From Sipunculus nudus (lineage: Eukaryota; Annelida; Sipuncula; Golfingiida; Sipunculidae), in assembly GCA_026874595.1 (NCBI GenBank), contig CM049315.1, positions 2,300,501 through 2,364,500 of the forward strand: a stretch of 64,000 nucleotides of DNA, given 5' to 3'. Each line of letters opens with the position of its first letter. Positions within the stretch are counted from its first letter, which is position 1. Below the pieces are notes generated by a model, which was not told the DNA's origin, did not search any database, and saw nothing but the letters and a program-made list of their open reading frames with translations. The translations under genes were made by a program, and so were the position numbers. Positions 1-12,360 of this stretch are shown here, piece by piece.

Positions 1-1432
1 TTTGAAAATAAAAGCTTGAAAATTAAGCTAGTTATTGATTTTTTTTTCTGTAGTCACTTGCTTTGATCATAGATGCAGGGTCCCACTCCAGGTCACTGGA
101 AGTCAGCTAAGCCAGGGTTTCTGATTTGTTACAGTCACTGGGGGGAGATCCCCTGCTGTGACAGGTGTACAGTTATTCTCATATCACCACCCCAATCATC
201 ACCCCCCCCCCCCCCCCCCCCGCAAACCCAACCCACCAAGTGTTATGCAGTGTTGTTATTGTTTTCACTGTATCTCCTTAATTGTAATGCTGTTTCCACT
301 CCGATATGCAAAAACTTTCCTTGAAAAAATAATTCAAGGTGTAATCCAGAAGATGCAATGTTGTGTAATGTAGCATTTTTAAAGAAATCAATTTTCTTTT
401 AAATGATTTTAACAAATATAAATGAACCCATCAGTATGCTTAAATTATTATAAAATATGAAGCACATTATGAATAAATAAAGACACAATTAAAAATTGTG
501 AAATCTAAATCAAGTATTATTTTTAGATATTTATTGTTTTGCAGATTTAAAAGATATATTTTTGTGGTAAAAAATAAATAAACATTTGTATGCATGATGT
601 GGTGTTATCTGACAAGATTGAGATTTATGATGATGCAATTGAGAATTATAAATCAACTTTTATATTCAGATATATATGTTAAATTGGAAATGTATAGAAA
701 TATAAACTTAAATTAGAAAATAATTGATGTGATAAAAAAATCAGGATTTAATACAAACATTTGTTCATTATTTTCCTGCCTCAGCAGAATTTGAGATCAG
801 GCTTTGTTTGCCCTGTTTTATGTTGTTAATTAGCTATATTTCAACTGTATACATTTCATAAAAAAAAATACATATATATTTAATAATATATATTATACAA
901 AAAAAATAGATTCAATTGAACAAATGTGTAAACTACTGAAATGTCAACAGTTAATCGAAAAACCAATTAATGATCATGGTAATAGTACAGATCATTTGTT
1001 CACAAACTGCTCACATGCTTTAGTTTCAACATTAGGAAACACATGGTCAGGTCACAAAATATTTTTTGCAACAATTTCTTGCTCATCAATACAAACCAAT
1101 CATATAAACCAACCATGGCCTTTATTACCTCTTCCTCTCACACTTTATCTCCATTAGATATTATTTTAGATTTTTACCTTCAAGGTTAACGTCAGCTGAG
1201 CACAGTGACCCATAGGTCCCTTGTTTACAAACTTCAAACAAACCTTCCATTTGTTAAACAATTTTGACATAATTTTTTTTTATTTCAAAGTATCATGGAA
1301 CATTATTTTGTTATTTTAGACACAGATTTTGAATGATCTGTTTCTCCCTAATTATGCTGTGATATTTGTCATTTCAGACACAGTGTTTGTGATCTGTTTC
1401 TCCCTCATTATGCTGTCAGTTGATCTATGCAG
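1..1432. other. AT-rich noncoding sequence
   Basis: No recognisable gene. The stretch is AT-rich with short random open frames, and a poly-C run of about 19 bases near 201. It could be intron or 3' flank of a gene that starts outside the window, because a candidate plus-strand exon follows at 1433. Confidence 0.5.
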
Positions 1433-1571
1433 CCCACACGTCAAGAACAAAATGTCAAAGAGGGAGTTTATAAAAAATACTCGCCGTGCTGCCAATGATA
1501 TCAACGATGACTTTGCAGGCCATTTATATGACAATGTGTACCTTATCGGCCACGTGGCACCACAAGCGTGA
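1433..1571 (+). other. candidate coding exon, unrecognised
   Basis: A pyrimidine-rich tract ending in ATGCAG at 1432 could be a splice acceptor. It is followed by an open frame of about 46 codons rich in charged residues (KMSKREFIKNTRRAANDIND, then GHLYDNVYLIGHV) that ends at TGA 1569-1571. The composition looks more protein-like than nearby frames, but no family is recognised. A second frame of the same stretch stays open to about 1608, so the reading frame is uncertain. It could be a terminal exon of a plus-strand gene entering from the left, an exon relic, or chance. Confidence 0.2.
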
Positions 1572-2926
<1,355 letters not shown>

Positions 2927-2989
2927 TAGAAGTAAACAGGTGCTGAACAAATCTAACAGTGCTCCATTAGCCTAATGCTAAGAGCTGAT

Positions 2990-3130
2990 ACACAGAATTT
3001 ACAACGAAACTGTTCAGTTACACATTAAAACATGTTTTCATGCTCCCGCAATCATCAGATGATTGTGGCAGCATGAAAACACATGTTAATGTGTAACTGA
3101 ACATTTTCGTTGTAAATTCTGTATGTGTAT
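2990..3130. mobile_element. fold-back (long inverted repeat) element beside (TA)n
   Basis: The left arm (ACAGAATTTACAACGAAA..., then GTTCAGTTACACATTAA and TTTTCATGCT) is matched by the reverse complement of the right arm ending near 3124. The arms are about 64 bp with a few mismatches and small indels, and the centre lies near 3059, so the spacer is almost nil. A (TA)n tract (3128-3151) abuts the right arm and the 99-bp AT tract lies just to the left. There is no coding capacity. It is either a hairpin-type non-autonomous element or a locally formed palindrome. Confidence 0.8.
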
Positions 3131-3151
3131 ATATATATATATATATATATA

Positions 3152-4449
3152 AGTTTTATCACTGAAAGAGAATATGATGTGCCAGTCTTATACATCCATA
3201 CACAGATACATACTGTATATACAGAATGCCACCTTTACTCTAAAATCAGTAAAACAATAGGCAGCAACTTGAATACGTCATCTGTTGATAATGGGGACAA
3301 TCTTTTTATGTTGTAGATCAAGACATTTTTCATATTAAATTATTGTGCAAGTTCCTGGTCATGATTAGATTTACAGATAAAAATCTTTCTTCCTTTATGA
3401 TCAGAACTAACACCATGCCTAGATTTCTGTGATTTTTCATTGTTTTGTTTAAACAGCTTCTGGGATTTATGAGAATGTATCTTTATTTTAAAATTATAAG
3501 AAAACTTCACTTAGTGGTCTTTTAAATGATAAAATATTATTAAAACTGAGTACATGAATATAAAAATAAAACATTTCCTGTTATGACCCTGCTGTTTTTC
3601 TAGCCAAAATATTATTTAAATAACTTAAGTTATTAACATTTATTTAATATAAACTACTGAAGCCAGGGCTATCATACCAATGCCTGGGCTATTTAAGTTT
3701 ATGTTTTACCAATACCTATTTTTTCATTTGATTAATTTACTCAGTTATTTTACTTTTTGTGCCCATTTTGCAAGTTAAAACAACTCAGAACTGAAGATGC
3801 ATTTATGGTTGTATACATCTATTCTGCAATATCATGAAATCTTTTTCAAATAATTCTATGGGAAACTTTATAAAGAAATGATGCGTTGGGAATCAGTGCC
3901 AAAATGGATTGAAAATTTTTGACTTGAATATTCAGTAAGTAAATATTACTAGACTCTTAACTTAAGTGCTTTTTAGAAACATCTCAGAATATGAACTTAA
4001 TATCTTTATGCTGCTAATATATAAGAAGTTATAGTCGTTTTATGTTTAAGGTCTTTAAGTGTGCACTGCAAAAACAAATTAGATGATAGTCGTGTGTATG
4101 AGTACTATGTGAGTCCTATATATACAGTAAAACCTCCAAATTATGAACACAAGTGAAACCTTGATGAAGTGGTCATATATATAACAGTGCAATACCTCTA
4201 AGTTTTACATGATTATCACATCATGTGACTGCAGTTTTTCATCTCCCGTGGTTGTATCATTCTGAAATATGGCCTTTCTTAATATGCCCAAAAGAATACA
4301 TTTAGTTTTTGTCCAGAACAAAGTTTATGCTAATTTCTGTCAGTTGACACAAATATTTATTCTACTTTAAAGTTCACATATAACAGATATTTATGTGACA
4401 TATAACAAGAATGTACATATATATGTGTTGTCTGCAAGTGGTAGTTTCA

Positions 4450-4452
<3 letters not shown>
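3152..4452. other. noncoding sequence; possible pogo-like terminal remnant
   Basis: AT-rich with no gene seen. At 4127-4150 the sequence CAGTAAAACCTCC resembles the CAGTGAAACCTCG end of the MITE at 9929 and sits next to a TATATA run. A weaker CAGTGCAATACCTC lies near 4183. These may be remnants of a pogo/Tigger-like element, but no partner inverted repeat was found. Confidence 0.3.

Positions 4453-4535
<83 letters not shown>
4453..4535. repeat. (TA)n microsatellite, 83 bp
   Basis: An uninterrupted TA tract. The tyrosine-isoleucine open frames on both strands are artefacts. No fold-back arms were found beside this one. Confidence 0.97.
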
Positions 4536-4538
<3 letters not shown>

Positions 4539-4869
4539 CATCACAGTTACATTTATCATTGATTTTTCCACACAGCATAAATATTCATTAAATCAATTTA
4601 AATATTTATATAATCTGTTTGTGTACAACGTGTTAACATCCCAGGCACCCACAGAGATCCTTGTCCACAGTCACAGTACTTACAATGTATCAGTTATAGA
4701 ATCACATTGTAATAATCACAGATCTATTTTTACATAACATTGTTGGTCCATGGATTGTAGGCTCACTAAAACTACCTGTATTAGACACAAATTGTAGCAA
4801 ATATAACCTGAATATGTTTTTGTACTATGGATAGATAGTAAAAGCAGGTGCTTGGACTTCAGTGAAGGA

Positions 4870-5085
4870 AGTATGGGGTAAATCCAGGATTTCGGGTAGA
4901 GGTTGTACACCAAAAAAAATCAGAGGGTGTGTGTGTGTGTATGGGGGGGGGGGGGCAGTATAACTTTAACAGTTGGGGGAAACACTGAAAATTTGTGAAT
5001 TTTCTCCAAGTAAAGGGGGGGGGGTTATTTCCCGGTAACACAACTCCCCACCTCCCCCCCCCCCCCCCCAGATCTGCCCCTGGAG
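4870..5085. repeat. G/C-homopolymer-rich repeat remnant (GGATCC-type family?)
   Basis: AATCCAGGATTT near 4880, several long G runs, then a C run followed by AGATCTGCCCCTGGA at about 5070. This resembles the GGATCC-ended G-tract elements at 10650 and 53815, with a degenerate outer end. The assignment is by eye only. Confidence 0.4.
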
Positions 5086-5290
5086 GCGGGTCATCTTGTT
5101 TTTGACACTGTATTATTACTGAAGTGTTTGAGTATGGGCATCATTGTTCTCTGTATTGTGTGTGAACATTAGGAACATTTTAAAGTCATCACTTACCATT
5201 TAATTATTTATATTTCATCAGTATCATCATTACCATATTATAAACTTGAGATTATTTTTCATGTTAACTGTGTTTTCCTTTTGAGTTTAG

Positions 5291-5475
5291 AATGTTCTTA
5301 TGTCACCATAGGAAAGGATGGAATCATGCAGGTTGTGAAGTTTTCACAAAGTAATATGTTTTGGAGAAATGTTCCAGATAGTAATATTAATACCATCAAA
5401 AGGTTCCATATCCCACCATGTCAACAAAAGTTGATCACAAGTAACTTGTTAACAGATCCTTTATTGGTTAACTAA
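5291..5475 (+). other. candidate terminal coding exon, unrecognised
   Basis: TTTTCCTTTTGAGTTTAG, a good pyrimidine-tract acceptor, ends at 5290. An open frame of about 61 codons follows (CSYVTIGKDGIMQVVKFSQS at its start) and stops at 5475. The residues are not low complexity and the acceptor is convincing, but no protein family is recognised and no poly(A) signal lies close by. If real, it is the last exon of a plus-strand gene whose other exons lie to the left. Confidence 0.25.
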
Positions 5476-5671
5476 GTACAGAATCAACTGCATTATGTTA
5501 ATATCAGGGAAACACTGTACATAACACTATGTGAAAACAGAAACAGAGCCATTCATGGGATTAAACCTGTGACCAGTGACAAACAAGTCAGATATTCTGT
5601 CTGCTTTGCCAAAAAAGCAAGCTTCACTGGCAAGACCTGAAGTAATGCTTTTGTATGTCTGATTATGTTGT

Positions 5672-5691
5672 TATATATATATATATATATA
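5672..5691. repeat. short (TA)n tract
   Basis: About 20 bp of TA directly abutting the fold-back that starts at 5692. Confidence 0.9.
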
Positions 5692-5874
5692 TGTCGAGGC
5701 CTAGATTAGAATCTGGCCCAATTTAAAACTGGCTGGCCCAGTTTAAAATCAGTCCAGACCAGATTTACATCCTGAAGTATCCACAGGATTGTAATCTGGA
5801 CCGGCCCAGATCAAAATTTTGATCTGGGCTGGCCCAGTTTTAAATTGGGCCAGATTCTGATCTGGGCCTTGACA
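5692..5874. mobile_element. 183-bp fold-back element between TATA runs
   Basis: The outer arms (left ...AGAATCTGGCCCAATTTAAA, right its reverse complement) extend over about 50 bp. A second inverted pair (CCAGATTTACATCCTG against CAGGATTGTAATCTGG) lies inside, and a perfect small palindrome GATCAAAATTTTGATC lies near 5813, so several nested hairpins can form. Both ends (ATGTC and GACAT) run straight into TATATA. There is no coding capacity. Probably a non-autonomous hairpin element inserted at TA. Confidence 0.8.
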
Positions 5875-8800
5875 TATATATTAGGTAATGTATGTTTGTT
5901 AATAATAGTCTGTTGATGCATAATTTCATTATATGATGCACATGTGACTCTTCATTTTAATCAAGATATTTTTCATTATGTGCATAGTTATTATTTCTGA
6001 GTGACATTGTTGCATTTTTTAAAGTATATGCACCAGAACAGCCGCGGATTGTTTGTGATATTTTATTCATGACAGTTAGTGTCATTATGTGTGAACACCA
6101 TACTGTTTTCTAATGTTTACATAAATGATCGTTGAAATTTGCACAGATTTGGTTTTTTTTTCTGTCTCAGCTGAATTCACTTCTACTTGACATTCGCTAT
6201 GAACCCTATCTCATCACTCAGATACAGATATGAATAAGAAAGCAGTCAAAAACTGCATACATACCTCCACCAACATACTGGATCAATAGACTGAGAAATT
6301 TACCCAAACACTTCCGCGTGTGCTATGTTAGTGGGAAACATGAATCTAGCCCAGAGAATGTGGATCATGGTTCACCACCTAAATGGTTGCATCATAGATC
6401 AGCTCTGTCTTTCAAAACAAAGGCAGCCCCTAATACCAGTTAACATGCAATGAGGGTCTCCATTGCCAGATATTGTAATGGTAACGAATTCTGTTAAAAT
6501 ACATATTTCTGCTAATCCAGATGACCCTTCTAGAAACTGCAGAGACATTATGTATTATTTATTTGGTGTCAGCCAAACTGCGTATACTTCTTGAAAGATC
6601 ATCTACCGGTATTTTTTTTTTTTCGTTTATTTCAATTGCGCTGTTGTATACACATGCACATGAACCGTGTATGTGATCCACGTATTGACCAGAACGCCCG
6701 GTACAAATAATTTATGTATATTCAAAATTTTATACACATTCCATATGTATATGTTAAACAAATACAGTTCAATACAATTTGTACAATGAGGCAGAGGGTG
6801 GTCTGCAAGTCCAGATCCCTCCGTGTGTAATGCGTTGAATAGTTCCTGAAATACTCACTAGATGTCTGCAATAGCACCATCACCAGCAGTGCTGCCCACT
6901 TCTAACACCGTTAAACTACTGCGTTTCTTACCATATCGGCTCTTAGAATGTCTCAGGAATGTTTAAATAATGTTTCAGTTGTTCCTTAACATTACAAAAA
7001 CTGTAGCCGTGAATACACGACTATGTTCCATTTGTTGGAGACTGATAGGCCTATTTGAATCGTGACCCCTGTCATACGGAGAACTACACTCCAGTGGTCA
7101 TCCATTCGGTTAAATATATATCGCGGTCCGCTGGCAGTACTCTTAAAGTAGGCGACGAGTGAGGAATTAACTAAAAATATTACACGTCCAATTTACAATC
7201 CAAAATGTTTAGATCATCTCCATGGTGACTGCCGTAAGTTTCGTGTGGTCACATGACCTGCGAGACCTGCTCGTACGTAGATGGTTTGTTGATCGCATGC
7301 GATTAGAAGTTGGACAAACATGCAGGGAATTGTACCGATACGCTGACTTAAAACAATATTTGTTTCACAACAAAAAAAACAAAATCACATCAAATGGATA
7401 ATGGATGGTTTGGTTTATCAACTTTATTTCAGTAATATCCTACTAGATGGGCGTGAGGCGTTGCAAATAATGCGAAAATATTTTCATCTTCATTTAGCCT
7501 TGCAATGCAGTGCGGTTTTCGACGAAAAATAAAACTCTCGATAGACTTATGACGAAATACCTCTAAAAATCCAAACGAAAAGCTAAAAATAGCCCTTTGT
7601 TTAGCAGGAGAACCCACCTATAGAACCATGATCCGGCACCAAAATATATCAGTTTGGCTTCATATGTCATTTGTTCTTAGGTTGTATACGATTAAAGAAA
7701 CCAGGTGATGCCAGGCTGAAATATGCGGGCGTTTTCGTACAGAACGGCCTTAAGTTGACAATGTTGAAGAAATTATTTTCCACTTTTTTGTAAGCCTTTT
7801 ACATATAAATTTAATTTGTGGATTTGAAAAAAGAGAGATATATACAAATGATATACCAAACTGAAGCTCATGATGCCCCCTTTATAGCTGATTATACAAA
7901 ACATTTTTATATGATGTTTCATAAGTGCTATCTTGTTAATTTCCCCCACCCAATAAATTAAAAACATGAGCTGCGTTGAGGCTTATAGGGCTTACTAATG
8001 TGTCACATCTAAAGGTAAAAATCCTGCTCAACGTTGTTTACGGAGAAACAAACATCATTGAATCACCCGGTTAAATATTGTATTCTATAAATAAATGAAA
8101 AATGGGGGGGGGGGGGGGGGGGGGAGATTGGGGGCTTATATGGCGAGAGTGGTAGAGGTTAGTTTAAGGAATAAATGGTTGCTCTGTATATGGTGTGGCA
8201 GCCCTTTTTGTATATTTATCGTAGATTTAGCATGTTCAACTTTTATTATTATTTAATATCTCAAGGTTTAATTTTTTTCATAAATTTATATCTAAATGTG
8301 ACTTTATTGAAAAAAATGTAGAAATTAACCTAAAGTACCTTTATCTCTATATGAACGGTTCATGAAAATATTTCTACTTTGTATTGAATTTCATGATTTA
8401 TTACAATGTTTTCATTGTTTCCATGTAGTACTGATTTATAAAAGTTAAAATTAATATGCAAACATCCGAAAAAAATAAAATACCAGTAGCTGTTGATCAT
8501 TAGGTAATATATCTACATATTTAATCCAGTTATGAATTGTACTGGAAAAAAATGTTATTGTAACTCGGGGCCAAAACCAACAAAATTATATACATCGACA
8601 CGCTAATAGAAACTGATTACATTAGGCCAAAGGGGGACATAAAAACAAAATGATACAATTTCGTGTGCAGCACAGACATGCTGCCAGAATGATTTTTAAA
8701 CTTAAATTCCTTGATTCACAAGAGTGTTTAAGACATCAGTGAAGAAGGTATTAGGTTTACATTGTTTTCACATTTCCACATTGTGATACAGAAATTGTAT

Positions 8801-9928
8801 ATTATACATTTTTATATTTCTAAATCAATACAAACGTCTCTTGCTCGTCTCAAATATATGTGAAAATACATGTATATGACTGCATGTTAAAACGAAGGGA
8901 TGTTGGTGGCATCACCAATCTAATGCGATGTACGAGCCTCAGAATGCATGCAGTTATGCTAACTGAACGAGGGTATTGAAAGTAAATCGATGTAACCCAT
9001 AACTAGTGTTTAGAAATGAGGCTTTGGGTTTTGTATGAAGTTTATTAGAGGTGGTTAATTCAGATTGGAATGAGTCTGACTGAAGTTCTCTCTTTCATTG
9101 TTGTGGTCTGGTGAAAATATATATAATGATAAGGAATTATTTAGTGTGACTGATGTATTAATCATTTTCAAATAACAATGAACCTTGTAAGAGTTTTCAC
9201 CAATCCCTGTCAATGGATAACTATACAAAGGTTACATGTTTAGTAAATTCACGGACAATATATGCTACCCAAATTAAAAAAAAAAATGATTTCGTAAAAA
9301 TTAGTTTTATTAGTTTGCCTGTCTGTATACGCGCTCTACAGATCACAATTGAGATATTTATCCAATTAATGTAGATATCAGTTACCCCTTGAAGCCGATT
9401 ATTTTCAAGCAAGATCATCTAGGACGTATATCAAAGAGACCTCGCACCGGTTAGTGTCCGACTTCTATTATCACAAAACTTTGTGGAGTGCTATTACATG
9501 AAATAGGGGAAAGCACTGAATATTTGTGGTTTTCCGAATAAAGTGCATTGCGGATCCAGTTCGGTTGTTTTACATTGGCAGAGGTATGCGCTCTAAATAC
9601 TGCAACCTAGTTAAAGGATTTAAACATATGTTTCATCTTCTACAACTAGTTCCTTATCGAACTGGAGGTTTTATGCATTTTCACAACTTATACGCTATTT
9701 AATAGGAGATACAAAATGCGTCTCCAAATATTGTATAGCATGAAAAAGGGTATGAAACCATATTGACATTTTATTCAATTTAAATACACCTAGCTGCTGT
9801 GAGATATAATCAAGAAAATCATGAAGCCGTCCTCAATTAAAATAAGACGAGTCCAACCGCACAGCAAAAAAAGGTTTTCACGATTCGCCAGTTATCTCCC
9901 ACATTAATTACCCAGTCAAATATAAATA
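5875..9928. other. noncoding sequence without identified genes
   Basis: About 4 kb with only short random frames. A G run of about 19 lies at 8106-8124. The part from 7000 to 7420 is richer in CpG and could be promoter-like, but no convincing start codon or core promoter is visible. Nothing else is recognised. Confidence 0.45.
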
Positions 9929-10563
9929 CAGTGAAACCTCGTTGTGTCGAACTCGGTTAAGTCGAATTCCCGCATATGTTGAAGTCGAATGTGACACTGA
10001 GGTCCCTGCACAAAATAGTTAAAACCTTACTAATTTAACTCCGCTTGTGTCGGTCTCGGATGTGTCGAAAAACCGGATGTGTCGAGGTGTTTGTTGGTCC
10101 CTAGCTAGTATATTTTTATCGCTTTACTCGAGGTCATGATTGGATAACAGTTATACAGGGCCCGTCAATCGTGATTGGGCCGTGATGAGCGGTCATAACT
10201 ATCAACCGCGATGGATCTGTCGACTCAAGGTCATGCCGCTTTAGTGTTTGGTCAACAGTTGTGCACGGTCCAACAATCATATACCTACGGCCGCGGTGAC
10301 TAGTTACATAATTAATACTGGCTAGGATCTTACTCATCAAGCTCGATGGCATACATACTTAGTCCGTTGTTTTCTTGTATGGCCAATTAGTCACTCATTA
10401 TGACGCCTTTCTTCTCTCGCCGAAAAAGCATACAGTGCAGTATTTATCGATGATAATCGAGGCTGAAGAGGTTGAATATAATGAACATCGGTTGTCTCGA
10501 ACTCCGGTTGTGTCGAAGTAAATTCATCAGTCGCTTCTACTTCGACACAACGAGGTTTCACTG
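9929..10563. mobile_element. pogo/Tigger-like MITE, 635 bp, TA target site
   Basis: The left end CAGTGAAACCTCGTTGTG and the right end are perfect inverted repeats over about 24 bp, flanked on both sides by TA (9927-9928 and 10564-10565). CAGT...AACCTCG ends with a TA duplication are typical of the pogo/Tigger branch of Tc1/mariner. Short subterminal motifs (GTCGAA, CTCGG, TGTGTCGA) recur inside both ends, as possible transposase-binding sites. There is no transposase open frame, so the element is non-autonomous. Confidence 0.85.
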
Positions 10564-10649
10564 TACATAATTAACCAATCAGTTTCTCATCCCACCTCAT
10601 GGGTATTTAATAACTTAGAATTACGTAGAAGGTTATTTGAAGTGAATAG

Positions 10650-10863
10650 CAGAAGCGGATCCGGGGGGGGGGGGTCCAGGGGGTCCGGACCCCCCCCCCC
10701 CTTTTCACCCGAAGCAACCCTTTTTAAGGGGTTTTAGACGTAATTTTGCGGCCTGGACCCCACCCCCCTCCTTTCCAGACGTGATGTTCTTTTTTTTGGA
10801 TTTTCATTAGTCCTCCTGGGTTGGACCCCCCCCCACTTTTCCTAAATCCTGGATCCGCCCCTG
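10650..10863. mobile_element. GGATCC-ended, G/C-tract MITE-like repeat
   Basis: It begins CAGAAGCGGATCC plus a long G run and ends GGATCCGCCCCTG, an imperfect terminal inverted repeat. The interior has alternating C and G tracts and phrases such as AGTCCTCC and TTTTCCTAAATC. A sister copy lies at 53815-54004 and shares the right half (TAGTCxxxAGTCCTCC, GCTGGACCCCCC, TCTAAATCATGGATCCGC). It is non-coding. Confidence 0.7.
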
Positions 10864-11687
10864 AATAAGTTGAATATTAAGTAAGTTAGGGACATTTATG
10901 TGACCCTAGCTACTCCCTTTTCTGTGACAGTTCGGATGTCTCTCATGCGCCTAAAGATGCCAGTCTTTAGATGAAATTTACCAAATACGCCCTCACTTTT
11001 GACACTGGCATCAGACAGATTCTTAAACTTGAGGACCGTACGAACATTTTCATATCAATTATCCTTTGTATATATTTTTGTGCCAATATCTCCCTAAATA
11101 TGGCCCTTTTAAAAGGTCTCCTACAGCAATATGTAAAGTGTGGGACATGTATATATGAAAAAAAATCTGTCCTTCCGCCCGATATAAAGCAATATCTTGA
11201 AAACAATTTGGCACATAGTCATAATACACACATCATTGATATACCTCAGAAAGGGAAAGGTCAGGTTTAAATATAACTATTGATCTCATCATGGTCTCTA
11301 TGTGATCTTAATTGCAAATTCATTTAATGAATAATCATGAGCAGAGCAGTTGTGAGCAACCAATCAAGTTACCGTTGGCATTGTAAACAGTCCGATAAGT
11401 GCAAGCATTTGCATAAGTTGGGCAACTAGCTCAAACGCCACACATGTAGTCTGTAACAGTGGTCAGTACCCATGTCCGCGTGTTTTTTTTTTTTTTTTTT
11501 TTTTTTTTGGGGGGGGGGGGGTCTTGGCCTTAGGTTGCAGGAGCATTTCCGCCGACTGCCGGGTGAATAATAATGTCTCACTCTGCACTGAATTCGTATG
11601 AAACATATAATCAACAATATGGCAATCATTCAAAATGATTGCGATATATTCATAACTAAAGGACAGAGATATAACGATTCAAGCTGA
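10864..11687. other. noncoding sequence
   Basis: Contains a 99-codon plus-strand frame (10971-11270) with no recognised similarity and a T-run/G-run junction near 11482-11521. No supported gene. Confidence 0.4.
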
Positions 11688-11754
11688 TGACGTCAGTCAA
11701 TGCCACGTCTTACGCCATCGACCTTTGTGACATCTTTGTGACGTCACTTATAAA
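11688..11754 (+). promoter_or_regulatory. promoter-like cluster: two palindromic CREs and a TATA box
   Basis: A perfect TGACGTCA occurs at 11688-11695 and again at 11739-11746, and a TATAAA follows at 11749-11754. Paired full-length CREs just upstream of a TATA box fit a CREB/ATF-responsive promoter reading rightward, with a start expected near 11780. No coding frame follows. The next large feature is the 67-bp satellite about 700 bp downstream. Some function is possible but unproven. Confidence 0.4.
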
Positions 11755-12360
11755 CAGCTCTCCCAACCATCGATATAGAGAGCCTTCTGTGTGGGATCAT
11801 TTTGGGGTTCATTGGCATATTTAAGGGGCCCAATCGCCTATAAAGCATGTTAAATTAACACGAAAAAATAGCTTCATCCCTTTAAAATAAATCTGTACCT
11901 GCCAAAATATTGCCTTGAAACCGTTTGCTTACTCCTGTAAACGAGTGTTAAAAACAGTGAACCGGGCGCGATCACAGGTATCAAATTAAACACAGCGCAT
12001 GGGGCTGTGTGCATCACGTAGCCATAACCCGGCCAATCAGGAGATGTCTTAACTGACTTGGTAAAAAGATGTAATACATGTTACCGCTGGCTGAAACATC
12101 ACGTGTTGCGGCTCATATTCGGAGCTCGGGTCACGTCGCCTTGTTATGGTAAACAAACACTTGGACTGTGTTTATCAACGTGCAGAGCCAAAACAAAGTG
12201 TTAAACAGTCGTATGCGAGGTACTGAGACTGTGTTCTGGGATGGTTTTGGTGGGGAAACTTTTGTATAAAGAAAAACTGAACTGATAATGTAAAATAAAA
12301 GGCATAGTCTTTCTCTTGATTATGTCCCTTTAAGTCTGTTGTGCTTACGCCAATTTTCAA
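11755..12360. other. noncoding sequence between CRE cluster and satellite
   Basis: No coding frame. Single matches to common sites are present: GGCCAATCAG (CCAAT) near 12031, CACGTG near 12101 and GTAAACAAACA (forkhead-like) near 12150. They could belong to a second promoter or be chance. Confidence 0.35.

Noticed and set aside
10971-11270. 99-codon plus-strand frame
   Set aside because: No recognised similarity, an equally long antisense frame, and no splice or promoter context.
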